A DNA stretch of 64,000 nt from Pomphorhynchus laevis (Eukaryota; Acanthocephala; Palaeacanthocephala; Echinorhynchida; Pomphorhynchidae), in the NCBI GenBank assembly GCA_012934845.2, contig WNNJ02000004.1, positions 117,322-181,321 of the forward strand, read 5' to 3'. Below the pieces are notes generated by a model. It saw only the letters and a program-made list of their open reading frames with translations. It did not search any database and was not told the origin of the DNA. Below, one piece after another: positions 31,640 to 42,559 of this stretch (position 1 is its first letter; the number at the start of each line of letters is the position of its first letter). The translations under genes were made by a program, and so were the position numbers.

Positions 31640-33960
31640 TGACTCAAATCGTCTCTATCCGATCCAACCATAACATATTCCTCTCATCACGATCTCGCCT
31701 TTCTTTCCGACTCTAAACTCACATACATTCTCGATCTTCTCTTGCCCTTCAAGCCTCACCCATACCGTCGCGTGCACCGTGTCCCATGGTTTGACATCCA
31801 ATGCCTACTCTCAAATCGTCGAGTCCGTCATGCGTTTCGAGTCTATCACCGCTCTCAGACGTGATTTCCGCTCGATCACTCCGTATTTCCGTGATACCTA
31901 TCTTGCTCATCGCCGGTCTCATCTCCATCTACTACGTACCAAATGCAACTCCTTCTGGCAGCATAAAATCATCACTTCATTTAACTCTAAGAGTCTATGG
32001 CATACTTTTAACTCAATCCTTGCTCGCTCCTCTCCGCCGTGCAAAATCAATCCCCATGATTATTCGTCATTTCTCCAAACCAAAGTATCCACGTTGCTCT
32101 CTCACACCTCGGTCTCTATCCTATCCCACTCTGCCACTCCTAGCATCATCCTCCCGAAACTCTTTCATCTTCTACCTGTCTCACCTTCCGAAGTCTCATC
32201 TGTTCTCATGTCCTTGCCCAGAAAAACCTCACCTGCCGATCCCCAGCCTACCCACATACTTAAATCCATATGCTCATCGATATCCCCTTTTCACACAATC
32301 TTGTTTAACTCGTCCCTCCGCAGTCGTATCTTCCCTTCACACTGGAAATCCGCAATCGTTCGTCCCCTCCTTAAGAAACAATCGCTCGATCCCTCCTTCC
32401 TTCTAGCTATCGCCCCATTTCACTACTCTCTACTCTTTCTAAGCTCTTAGAACGCATTATCTTAATACAGATCAACGCTTATCTCTCCTCATCTAATCTG
32501 TACCCCCTTTCCAATCGGATTTCCGCTCTAATCACTCCACAGAAATCGCCTGCATTAAAGTTTACAACGACTTACTCATTTCTCGAGACAAGGCTCTATA
32601 TAGTGTTCTCATTTCCTTCGACCTCTCCTCCGTCTTCGACATTATCGACCACTCCGTCCTCCTTTTTCGTCTTCCTTATGACTACGGCTTTTCTTCCTCC
32701 TCCGTAGCATGGTTTGCCTCATATCTATCCGACCGTTCTTTTCGCGTCTGTTCTAATTTATCATCCTCCCCTCCCATCTCTATCTTTTGCGAGGTCCCAC
32801 AAGGTTCAGTCCTAGGTTCCCTGCTTTTCTCTCTTTTGCTTGGCGATCTCTCTCTGTTTATCAAACCTTTCTCCTTTAACGTTATGCAATACGCCGATAG
32901 CATCCTCATCTATGTTTATGCATCCGCACATCGCATACACGAAATCGGCATTTCTAAATCCAACTGTCTTTCTTTTATCTACGAACATCTATCCAATCTC
33001 TATTTCGTTCTAAACCCGACAAGTCTAAAATAATGTGGATCCTCTCCTGTAAACCAAACATATCTCCTCCCACTGTATCTTTTGCCTCATCGATCATCCC
33101 CATAGTACACAATCTCACTTTATTAGGCTTCCATCTCAATGATAACCTTTCCCTTAAACCCTTCGTCTTTTACAATGTCCGCTCGTCTAACTTAATTCTC
33201 CGTGACATCCGCCGTATCCGCTCCCTTATCGACTTCCGTTCTTGTATGTCTCTTCTTTCATCGCTTCTTTTCCCTAAAATCGATTACTGCCTTAGCCTTT
33301 TCGCCAATTCTCCAAAATCTATCATCCTACCACTACAACACATAATAAACTCCGCAGTTCGAGTGCTCTTTCGTCTCCGTCGCTTCGACCACATATCCAC
33401 ATATCTTCCCCCACTCTCCTGGCCCACCATCCGCATCCGCATCAAACTCCGCCTTCTTCTCGTAACTTTTCGTCTCATCGCTGTCGGCTCCCCATCGTTC
33501 TCAACCTTCCTTTTTACCGCATATTCAACTGTTTAATTGATTATTGATATCTGTTTTTATATCTGTTGAACTAATATTTAAATTAATATATAAGCGTCAT
33601 TTGTAGTTGATAATGTGCAAACTGTTGACAACATCTACAAAATGAATGCGAAAATTTTCAACATCAACTGTCACCTCGCTATCGCTGCGTTTCCGTCATA
33701 CCCTCTAACTCCACTTTCACAATAACTCCAACAACTATGGTCTCAGATCCTTCCTCGTCGCCGCCTCACTCGTCTGGAATCAAGTCCCTCTCGACGTCCG
33801 CCGCGCTCCCTCCTTTATCACATTCAAACACCTGATCCGTTCATAACTTATCGACACATGATTTACATTTTTGTTTTGTTGTAGTCATGTAAGCGTGCGC
33901 TGGCACGCATTTGCCACGTTAAAATAATTTTTTTGCCGTGATTAAAGGCTAGAACGTAAT
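31640..33960 (+). mobile_element. CR1/L2-type LINE, family A, 5'-truncated copy
   Basis: The C/T-rich plus strand encodes, across several frames: the linker after the endonuclease (VPWFDIQCLLSNRRVRH), the RT start (SPADPQPTHILKS, HWKSAIVRPLLKK), FDLSSVFDIIDHSVLL, EVPQGSVLGSLLFSLLL, the palm MQYADSILIY (YADS in place of YADD) and the thumb (33033-33536). A last C-terminal piece (ASLVWNQVPLDVRR) lies at about 33750-33840. The FDxxDH and VPQGSVLG motifs place it near CR1/L2. It lacks the endonuclease and has several frame breaks. The 3' tail (33893-33908 hairpin) is shared with 48.2-52.3 kb. Confidence 0.75.
33893..33908 (+). repeat. 3'-terminal stem-loop of LINE family A (copy 1)
   Basis: GCGTGC-GCTG-GCACGC is a perfect 6-bp stem within GTAAGCGTGCGCTGGCACGC, followed by ATTTGCCAC-TTAAA. 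The corresponding tail at 52239-52255 keeps the position and loop. LINE RTs often recognise such 3' stem-loops; that role is inferred. Confidence 0.55.
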
Positions 33961-34690
33961 ATGTCTGGCGTAAAATGCGTTTTAACATTTATTTATTTTT
34001 ACTTTTGCATTTTTTCCGTTTCGTGTTATTTATTACAATCAGTTTTGTATTGTAATGAAGTTGACAAGATTGCAAGTAACATGACAATGAGTTTTCCCCG
34101 AAAAATATATAAAATTTACAAATATAAAATGTTTTGTTTTTTGAATTTAATAGATAAATATTAAATGTGATGTTGCAATATCTACATGCAGCATTGCCTT
34201 AAGATTTATCCAAGGATGTGCCTGATAAAGTTAATCGACGAACAAAATAGTAAAAATCATTTAAGCATTTTTAATAAGTTGTAACTTATTAACGACCACA
34301 ACTAATTCAGACTAATTATTGAGCAATATCCATCAATTGAATATCTAAGTGCGAACATTAAAGAATTTAAGATAAAAATGTAAAATGTAAAACATTCTAA
34401 ATGGCATCGATGCTGTCTGATTCACTACATGAGTTGATGTTGTATGCAAAGATACCGGCTTCGAAACGCTCTCTAAGTCTACATTTGTTAATAATCGTTC
34501 TGTCATCGACATTTTTTGAAGGTTGAAAGCTTTGTTGAGAATCTGCTCATCAAACGAGAACATCAGACGACAATTAATCCTTCTCCTCTCGATTGCTGGT
34601 ATTTTTGTTTTCACGAACAAAATTGATCATACTATTGAGAGGTGGATGAAGTTCATCGATATGTACAGAGTATTGTAATTTAATAATCGT
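33961..34690. other. Intergenic, unrecognised minus-strand frame
   Basis: 34345-34620 (-) codes 91 residues (FSFDEQILNKAFNLQKMSMTERLLTNVD...) of mixed composition; no family recognised. It could be part of the LINE relic to its right, but no motif proves that. Confidence 0.25.
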
Positions 34691-34699
34691 TTTGATTGA

Positions 34700-35990
34700 T
34701 CGGTGTTATTCAAGCTGCTTTGGGTTATCATTATCGTTATTTGCGAATTTTAAATACCGCGCAAGAAGTGAATCAAATCGTCTATATGTAGATTCTACTG
34801 ACAGTTTCTTGTTCAGACGACTTGGAGAGGCGTTTTTCAGGTTCAGACGTTTCATGTTGGCCATAATCAAATTCTAATGTTGGAAGATGGTTGAGTATAG
34901 CTAACATGGTTTTGAAGTTGTCCCTAATTAGTGGGATGGATATACGCTGATATAAGCGAGTGAATGTCACAACGTATCTGATTCCGCATTTCCGGCTCAA
35001 TATTTGCAACTTGCTTGATCACCCTGTTTCCTTCATCGTTCAATCCATCAAAGGCTTCCACTACGGCGGCTAAAAACATTAACCCCGCTGCTTCGAACCC
35101 TGTTATATATTTCCTGTATTATTTCCTGATATATATTTTCGTCAGTTTAGCTGGAAAATCGTACTCTTAATGACCAACGAGAAGAGGAAATGGCCTAATG
35201 TATCCCTACTGGACTTCTTCATATGAGTTGCCAGGGTCGTGTGTGCCGAAACGTAGAAGTTCCTTGCACTGGGACGTAAGGTCAAACCACGGTCAGAGCT
35301 CTGAGTTTTTCTCCTGGATCTTCGCTTTAAAGTTTGCTCTGTATACTGAGTTGAAGACGTTCAAGAAATCGATATTCACCCATGTTCAGTTGTTGGCTTG
35401 TTGATCGTGTACTCGTCTCATTTAGTGAACGATCATTTCCATTGCTACCCTTAATTGTGTTGGCTGTAGCAGGCTGGTGAAGCGTTTGCGAAGTTGAAGA
35501 CATATGCACTTCGAACAGAGAAGGGAGAGAGTTTCGCCGGCGGCTATTGGTCTTATACCCCCGCCATTTTTCGGCAGTGCGTTCAAGTTCGCTCCTGCTA
35601 TGTAATGCGCTGTTTCAAAGGGTGCATGTCTTGCAAGGAGAAGGTTGACAAGGTGCGTCAAATTATCTGCTAGCGATCCGCCGCTATTGGCTCGTAGCAT
35701 ATCTTGAAGATGATCCGGCCTTAGCCCAAAACAATCTGGTCATGACGCTGAGGGGAAGGAGTTGACAGCGGCAAGGAATGTTTCGCAAGTTATAATTATT
35801 GACGAGGACGAATTGTTTGAGCACCGTTCTGTAAGATTAAAGATTTTAGTGATTGATTCTAACAGATGCTATATGTGCGAGGATGTAGTCTTTGCAGGAG
35901 TGTCCATGCTTGTGCAGATAGGGTGGATATTCCAACTGAAGTCAGGCGCTGGACTGCTCTCCGGTAATTTCCGTACTTGGACAGACTGAC
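34700..35990 (-). mobile_element. Relic of a second restriction-nuclease LINE
   Basis: 35422-35760 (-) matches the RT start of the 11-14 kb LINE: FGLRPDHLQDMLRANSGGSL, then AGANLNALPKNGGGIRPIAAGETL and CSKCICLQL. 34782-35009 (-) matches its extreme C-terminus (LYQRISIPLIRDNFKTML compared with LFQRISIALMRGNAKALL). The RT palm and nuclease between them are mostly absent, so the copy is internally deleted. Sequence divergence from the 11-14 kb copy is high, which points to a different subfamily or much greater age. Confidence 0.6.
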
Positions 35991-35999
35991 ACAAGCGAG

Positions 36000-36346
36000 T
36001 TTAATAATCTAGTAGATTATTATGCATATTGCTGGAATTATTATAGACTCAAGGAAGATAGAAGTTTTATTTTGTTAACAAGCTTTCGATTGTTTGATTC
36101 TTTTTAAGTTGCATTAGTGAGAGCAACATTTAATATTACGTTTAATATTAAATTAATATTGATTTAATATTAATATTCTGCAACTGGGTAATTTATTGTA
36201 TTTATTAAACAAAGAATAGTCGGTATTAATAGTCATTATAAATATTGAATAGTAAGTATTAATATTAATATTAAATTTAATACTAAATAGTATTTATAAT
36301 TTATCCTTTCTCGAATGACCTTTATTATTTTCCTTACATCGTAGAT
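36000..36346. other. AT-rich leader region of CPSF30
   Basis: No ORF or known repeat; there are several TTAATATTAAT runs. CCTTACATCGTAG directly before ATATGACGG resembles a splice acceptor, so a 5' UTR intron is possible. Confidence 0.3.
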
Positions 36347-37165
36347 ATGACGGTTAGCAATTTAACTATGAATTTAAATGAACCTGGAGTTCTCATGCGA
36401 GATATAGCTGCGCCATTAGACAATGATCTTTTCGAAATAGAAATTGCATTGAAAAATCAATTAGGCGCGGTACCGTTGCCATTTACGGGCATGGATAAAT
36501 CCGGATCTCCAGTTTGTGAATTTTTCATAAACAGTCCATCTGGTTGTAATCGTGGAAGTAATTGTCCATTTCGGCACATTAGAGGAGACAAGTCAATTGT
36601 TTGTAAACACTGGTTGCGAGGGCTCTGTAAAAAAGGCGACGAGTGTGAATTTCTGCATGAGTATGATATTTCAAGAATGCCGGAATGCTATTTCTTTTCA
36701 AAATTTGGCCAGTGTATGAACAAAGAATGCATATTTCTTCACTTGGATCCAGAATCAAAGATAAGGGATTGCCCGTGGTACGATCGTGGGTTTTGCAGAC
36801 ATGGACCTCATTGCAAGAACCGCCACGTGCGTCGAACTTTATGTCAAAGCTATTTGGCTGGATTTTGTCCGCATGGAACCGAGTGTCAGCATATGCATCC
36901 AAGTTTCGATCTACCAACAGCCTATGAGAATCTTCAGGGACGTAAAGTTATATTCGTTTGTGAATACTGTAAAGAACTTGGTCATAAAGCATCCACCTGT
37001 TTCAAACTTAGTCCGGAAGAAAGGACTCGCTATCTAAGCAGTTCTAATAGCACAGTCGTCGGATACCCAACTCCTGTAAATGATATCACATGTTTCAAAT
37101 GTGGTGAGAAAGGACATTACGCTAACAGATGTGTAAATGCGTTTAAATTTATAAATTTTCGATAG
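36347..37165 (+). CDS. CPSF4: CPSF30 (CPSF4/Clipper), cleavage and polyadenylation factor subunit
   Basis: 272 codons in one exon, ATG at 36347, TAG at 37163. Five CCCH fingers in the family order: about 57-78 (CEFFINSPSGCNRG...CPFRH), 85-104 (CKHWLRGLCKKGDECEFLH), 113-131 (CYFFSKFGQCMNKECIFLH), 140-160 (CPWYDRGFCRHGPHCKNRH) and 167-185 (CQSYLAGFCPHGTECQHMH). Two CCHC zinc knuckles follow: CEYCKELGHKASTC and CFKCGEKGHYANRC. Two knuckles are the fly Clipper arrangement; human CPSF4 (269 aa) has one. The protein is part of the CPSF complex that, with WDR33, recognises AAUAAA in pre-mRNA in the nucleus; fingers 2 and 3 contact the signal. All metal ligands are present, so the gene looks functional. 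Absence of introns is notable but there is no sign of decay. Confidence 0.95.
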   Translation: MTVSNLTMNLNEPGVLMRDIAAPLDNDLFEIEIALKNQLGAVPLPFTGMDKSGSPVCEFFINSPSGCNRGSNCPFRHIRGDKSIVCKHWLRGLCKKGDECEFLHEYDISRMPECYFFSKFGQCMNKECIFLHLDPESKIRDCPWYDRGFCRHGPHCKNRHVRRTLCQSYLAGFCPHGTECQHMHPSFDLPTAYENLQGRKVIFVCEYCKELGHKASTCFKLSPEERTRYLSSSNSTVVGYPTPVNDITCFKCGEKGHYANRCVNAFKFINFR

Positions 37166-37249
37166 TTTTGTGTTTGTTCGATAATGAGAAAATTTCGGTA
37201 TTATTTGTGATAATCTACATTGCATGTAGATTAATGCTGCAATAATGAT

Positions 37250-37838
37250 TTGCACTAATGCTGCAAACTATCTTTGCGTATAATGTGGTATGTAGTAAAC
37301 AACATGTTAATGTTATTCATTGTGAAAATTAGTTAATTTTAAAAATTTAAATTTTTTTAAATTCAAATTAATTAATAAATTATTAATTAATTATTAATTG
37401 TGCAAAGTGTTTAATTTAAAACAAATATCTAATGAATTTTTATCGTGCAAAAACTGTAATAATAAATAATAAATAACAAAAATTAAATCAAAATATTTTT
37501 TATAATACAAATCTTTAACAACAATCTGTTTATTTACCAAGTCATCACTACAAACTAAAATCAGAACTGGTCAGTTCTGAATATGATACACCAGGAATTT
37601 TTAACGAAGTTTTGTATTTGTTTTACTATGGAGAAAACTAAAATCCTTCGCTTTTCTATTACATACACGCATGATATTTAGTCACTAAATAGTGCTATTT
37701 AGCTAAATCTTAAAAATTGAATGATTCATTATTAATATTAATAAAACGAGTTTATTAAGCGACTTAGATTTGTAGATACGTGCAAAGATTAATAACACAA
37801 CCAAAAACAAAGTGAATATAAAACATGACAAGATCACA
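37250..37838. other. AT-rich intergenic DNA
   Basis: Nothing recognised beyond poly(A)-like AATAATAAATAATAAATAAC near 37460, which could serve CPSF30 or the minus-strand candidate gene. Confidence 0.35.
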
Positions 37839-37839
37839 G

Positions 37840-38340
37840 TTAGAATGACAATATAACAATATATTGTAATATATAACAATATATTGTTCTCACTTTTCTT
37901 TTGGTATCATCATAGATTTCAGAATTGAGATTAAAATATCGAATTAAATGAGCAGTTTGTAAAACATGTGAGAGGAGTCGTTTATTCATAAAATCTCCAG
38001 CTTTGCCAGTGTCCACATCATTGGCACTACGAACTGATATCCATGAATCGAAGCTCTCCAAATTATCGGGAGTTTGGAAGCTCTTGGATATTACCGAGTA
38101 ACTTGGGCCATCATTAATGGAAACTCTGAATTTGCACGGGATTTCTTTTCAAGTAATGCGCTTGGTTGCATATAAATTCGTCGGTGATTTGTAAATCCAG
38201 AACTTCGCAGATTTGGACAGATTAAGAACGCATTCGCGATGGGAAAACCGCTACTAAATACGATCATTAGGAGTAATCCCAACGATTCTCTTAACGAAAC
38301 GTATACTTGTATATTTGCTGAAAATTCATTGCTTTCAGAG
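37840..38340 (-). CDS. Candidate two-exon gene fragment, product unknown
   Basis: The minus strand from about 38340 reads an open frame (SNEFSANIQVYVSLRESLG, a hydrophobic stretch LLLMIVFSSGFPIANAFLIC, then LRSSGFTNHRRIYMQPS) to ACTCG|GTAATATCC at 38095/38094. A 41-bp intron ending AG (38054) rejoins the frame as VTR-FDSWISVRSANDVDTG and continues about 70 codons to a stop at 37840. The hydrophobic stretch could be a signal anchor. The splice is my inference from frame and sites; a stop lies upstream, so any further exons are not seen. No family recognised. Confidence 0.28.
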
Positions 38341-39261
38341 CCATTATTGCTAGCAGTCCGTTTTCAATAATTGGCATAGCAATTCGAATCTACATATGTT
38401 GTCATAGCTTTTCTTATTGGGATGAAAAGTGTCTTCACACTTTTCTTATTGGGATGTTCGGTAAAAGTCCATATGGTGCGCAGATAAACCCCTAACTAAT
38501 TATAGCTTATCCAAAAATCAAGGATTTTATCGTTTAAAACAAAAGCATTATTATGAGCCAGCTTGCCTGCCATTTATGATAAATTGAGCCGTTTTTAAAA
38601 TAAAATCGAAATTATTTGTTTGCCTTAGTAAATATTTGTTTGCCTTGATAAAAAATACCAATGCATGATAATTTGGATATTTTGTTAATTAGGCAAGTTT
38701 ACCGAAGCTACATATTTAAAAAATAAAAATATTTTTACAACTAAATATTTTAATCTAAAGATGTTCTTAGATTAGATTTATTAGGTAAAAAAATTTTACT
38801 TCTTAGTTTTTATGAGAACTTTTTTACAGCAATGTCAATATATATTTATTTTTGATAATTTAAAAAACTGAAAACAACTTTTAATCAATATTGGAAAAAT
38901 TTGTTCGCTTATTGAATAAAAGGCAATTATTAAAATTTCATTATTTAATGTATTATATTTAATATAATTTGGTCAAAATAATTTTGTTGTTTTTTTGTAA
39001 ATTTAAATAAGTTTTATTTACGATATAACTAAATATAATAATTTAAATATAATACATTTATATAATAAATATAAAATATTATAAAATGACATAATAATAT
39101 ATTCATAATCTAAATATAATTTACATAAAAAGATTAAGCAAGTTTAACATATTTATATATTAAATTATTTAAATGATTTTCAATGAAGCCAATATCGTTA
39201 CAAATTGTTGCAATTCTTAAAATTATATTATTTAATATATTATATTTAAAGATTTTATGGT

Positions 39262-39289
39262 ATACATGAATGCTTATGCATTCATGTAT
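39262..39289. repeat. Perfect hairpin, 12-bp arms, 4-nt loop
   Basis: ATACATGAATGC-TTAT-GCATTCATGTAT. The motif is the element's own GTATGCATGAATGCTCATGC region turned back on itself. Confidence 0.8.
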
Positions 39290-39392
39290 GAGCATTAAGT
39301 AATTAAAAATTAAAAACATTTTTATTAAAATCATTATTTAATGTATTATATTTAATATTATAAAAAAATCGTTCAATTGTAAATAGGTCTAC

Positions 39393-39429
39393 AATCATGA
39401 CTCATATTTATAAAATATGAGTCATGATT
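39393..39429. repeat. Perfect hairpin, 17-bp arms, 3-nt loop
   Basis: AATCATGACTCATATTT-ATA-AAATATGAGTCATGATT, exact over both arms. Confidence 0.9.
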
Positions 39430-40009
39430 TATATATTTTACGATTTTCAATTAAATTATTCAAAGGATTTTGTAGTAGACCAATAAAATTTCATATTATG
39501 GCATATTTGAACAAGTTGAAAAGGGGTCAAATGCAAGCTAATTGCGTATTTCTTCGATGTAAAGCATAAAATCTAACACATACATAATACATAATAGTTA
39601 ATTTATACGTAAAGTTCCATTATTTAATGTATCATATTTGATATTATGTTATTCAATGTTATCAGGTTTCGGCACCAATTCATCAACCAAACACAGAAGA
39701 ATTATGTTTGACAACTTTTTTGTTTAGTTTTATTTTTATAGTATTATAGCTTAAAATATGTAATACTTAAATTATTTAAATGATTCATCCTAAAGCCAAT
39801 AACATTAGATGTTATCACAATAAGTAAAGTTCCATTATTTAATGTATCATATTTGATATTATTTGGTCAAAAATGTTTTCTTTGTAAATTTAAATAAGTT
39901 TTATTTACGATATAAAGTCTCATGTAAAAATGTATTTTGAATGGAGATTAGGGATCATCAGAAGGCATTGCTGTGCTACCGGTTTTCGGAAACTCAAATT
40001 ATCTAAGAG

Positions 40010-41400
40010 TTAAAACTTATATTTAATAATATTGTGTTGATTTATATATTTTACTATTTTCTGATTGATGGTATTTTTACAGTAACCTAGTTTAAAATAT
40101 GTATCTATTTAACTATTTAAATGATTTTCAATGAAGCCAATATCATTACAAATTGTTGCAATTCTTTAAATTTCATTATTTAATGTATTATATTTTATAT
40201 TATATGGTATGCATGAATGCTCATGCAAAAATATGTTTCTTGTAAATTTAAATATGTCATCTTTACGATATAAATTAATATTAGTTTAGTTAATGTTAAT
40301 TTAATGTTAATATCTAGATATACACCTTCTTTATCATTAATATTGGTTTTGTTAAGAATAAGGCTTTCTGGATAAATGTGCTCACTAATTGAATAAAAAT
40401 TATTAGAATTAAATACACATATATCATCAATGTATCGAAACATATATTTCATATATTTATATTGTTTAGATTTAGTTTTTACACAGTTATGAACAAATTC
40501 ATATTCTATAGCACTTAAAAATAAGTCAGCTATAATTGGGCTACTATTACCACCCATTGGAACACCTTTTACTTGTCTAAATATAGATTTCCCTACTTTT
40601 AAATAATTTTGATTTATTAAAATATTTAAGGATTCTATTAATTCAATTTTATCCATATATTTATATTTACTTGATGGTTTAATTTTTGTTAGATAAGCGT
40701 TATAATTATTATAACATATATATGTATATCTTTTTCCGAATATAAGGTTAATTAATTTTACTAACGCTTCTTTAATATCTACTAAATCTAGATTTGTATA
40801 AAGCGTACTAAAATCGTATGTATTTATATTTTGAAAATTTATTCCTTTTGTCTGTTCTAAAAATTCTTTTGTAGAATTAATACTGAAATAGTGTTTTATA
40901 CCAGAATTAATTTCGATTACCTTGCAATATTTTTTAAAGTGTGCTTTAATTGCTTTAAATATTTTATTCATATAGACAGAAAGTGGTTTTAATGTACATT
41001 TAAAAGCACTACATATGAACCTAGGTTTTATTGGATTTTTATGTAATTTTGGATTCCAATATAATATAGGTATAGTTTTATTATCTAATTCAACCTTTAT
41101 ACCCTTTTTATCCATTATAGAACAGTGACTTGTAATAATTGTTTCTAAACTCAACTCACTACGTTCATATGTTGGATTTACATTTATATCATTAGAATTA
41201 ACCTCTTTCATTAGTATATCATAATGAAGCTTTTTGCATATTAAGACAAAGTTATTACTAGCTTTATCAATAGTTGTTATTATAAAGTTATCCTTTAATT
41301 TTGTAAGTTCTATATACATATCTTTATTAATTTTATCTTTCCTTTTATAATTGTTTGTTATTTTCATTTTATTTTTAATTTTATCAAATACATAATCTTT
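40010..41400 (-). mobile_element. Penelope-like RT element, best copy
   Basis: Longest representative of the family that recurs through the window: RT plus part of the 3' region. The 3' module is not attached directly; fragments of it lie further left at 39.66 kb. The upstream end is near 41400, where homology to the N-terminal frame stops. No GIY-YIG endonuclease is visible on either side, unlike the remnant in ILRUN intron 1. Confidence 0.65.
40195..41367 (-). CDS. Reverse transcriptase of the Penelope-like element
   Basis: 390 open codons from ATG at 41367. Motifs in order: TTIDKASNNFVLICKK (about 33-48), PILYWNPKLHKNPIKPRFIC (about 105-125), INTYDFSTLYTNLDLVDIKE (catalytic region A, about 188-207), a linker, RQVKGVPMGGNSSPIIADLF (region B, about 265-284) and MFRYIDDICVFNSNNF (catalytic YIDD, about 310-325), then the C-terminal IYPESLILNKTNINDKEG. 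The DFSTLYT / PMG[GT]N / YxDD pattern is that of RTs in the wider Penelope-like group found in many invertebrates. The C-terminal tail differs from sister copies. Whether this is Naiad, Neptune or another clade I cannot say. Confidence 0.7.
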   Translation of the reverse strand: MKITNNYKRKDKINKDMYIELTKLKDNFIITTIDKASNNFVLICKKLHYDILMKEVNSNDINVNPTYERSELSLETIITSHCSIMDKKGIKVELDNKTIPILYWNPKLHKNPIKPRFICSAFKCTLKPLSVYMNKIFKAIKAHFKKYCKVIEINSGIKHYFSINSTKEFLEQTKGINFQNINTYDFSTLYTNLDLVDIKEALVKLINLIFGKRYTYICYNNYNAYLTKIKPSSKYKYMDKIELIESLNILINQNYLKVGKSIFRQVKGVPMGGNSSPIIADLFLSAIEYEFVHNCVKTKSKQYKYMKYMFRYIDDICVFNSNNFYSISEHIYPESLILNKTNINDKEGVYLDINIKLTLTKLILIYIVKMTYLNLQETYFCMSIHAYHII

Positions 41401-41449
41401 CCAAATGTTTATCTTAGATATATTCTAAAATTATAAAATATCAAAATTT

Positions 41450-41870
41450 GCAAGGCTTCTATTAATTTAATTTTATCTATATATTTAGATTCGTTTGTGG
41501 TTTTAATTTTTGTTAGAAAGGCCTCATAAGTGTTGATCCAGTATTGGCATCTTGTTATGTTTGCGCTCTACAAGAGTTCTAAAATCCCAGTAATAAATAC
41601 GTTATGTTACGTCCTGTGGATATTTCAGGTGTAGTTTACTATTGTAAACTTAAAATAGTATTATAAAATCTGCTTAATTCAAAAATAAGTCAGCTATAAT
41701 TGGGCTACTATGAACACCCATTGGAACACCTTTTACTTGTCTAAATATAGATGTCCCTACTTTTAAATAATTTAAGGATTCTACTAATTCAATTTTATCC
41801 ATATATTTATATTTACTTGATGGTTTAATTTTTGTTAGATAGGCGTTATAATTATTATAGCATATGTATA
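41450..41870 (-). mobile_element. Penelope-like RT fragments
   Basis: 41690-41870 (-) repeats the VPMG...PIIADLF to KYMDKIELVE region; 41450-41530 repeats a piece of the KYMDKI/YNAYLTKIK region. AT-rich unrelated DNA separates them. Fragments only. Confidence 0.5.
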
Positions 41871-41875
41871 TTTTT

Positions 41876-41955
41876 TAGGACTTAAAACTAAGGACTAGTA
41901 ACTAAGAACTTGTAACTAAGGAATAGTAACTAAGGACTTGTAACTAAGGACTATT
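41876..41955. repeat. Short tandem repeat, 14-15-bp unit
   Basis: Five or six slightly variable copies of AAGGACTTGTAACT / AAGGAATAGTAACT, directly at the end of a Penelope-like fragment. Confidence 0.8.
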
Positions 41956-42559
41956 GCAATAGTCGAAAATTTGTGAATAATAATTTTCTTTTTATATTCC
42001 TCTCGATTTTTAAACGTCCTGAATTAACTAATCTGAATTAACAATTAACTAATTATAACTTACTATTATTAGTTTAAAAATATTTAAGTGATTACAAATA
42101 ATCTGTCTTGGATGCCACGTGGTAAACTTCAAATTATCTTTATTATTGAATCAATTTCAATAAGTAAAAAATCAACAATAAATAACACAATTTAGTTTTA
42201 CATTTTAAGTTTTTCCAAAATGCAGAAAATGATTTTGTTCGTCAGTTAAAAAGAATACTATTAAGAGAATACTAATTGTGAATAATCGAAATTAATTCAA
42301 ACTTCTGAAAACGGATTGTGCATTTTAATATTTTATGATGATACTATAACAATAACAGTTCAACTTTACAACAAATAGAAGGTTTTACAAATTTATTTTC
42401 CGGCATTCGCAAGATCAATTTAGAGAGAAATATGTTTTCCATCTTGTCATTTGGCATCGGCTTGCTTTGCTCGCCGATTTAATCAGTGAGCGAGGCGAGA
42501 CGTTTGCCGCATGGATAAAAAGTGGCAAACCTTCAAAGAATGCTAATTATGTAACGGAT

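Larger units (their letters stand above)
38880..39900 (-). mobile_element. Scattered Penelope-like fragments
   Basis: Short pieces of the RT C-terminal region (39134-39334 gives LRIATICNDIGFIENHLNNL) and of the 3' module (39658-39700, TATCAGGTTTCGGCACCAAT) are mixed with AT-rich filler and two hairpins. Order and spacing differ from the intact copy next door. Confidence 0.5.

Noticed and set aside
31779-32450. Overlapping plus-strand frames of 201 and 223 codons as separate genes
   Set aside because: Both belong to the C/T-rich LINE, whose true frame changes between them; low-complexity Ser/Pro/Leu content keeps the other frame open by chance.
36579-37037. Frames of 80-112 codons on both strands
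   Set aside because: Shadows of CPSF30.
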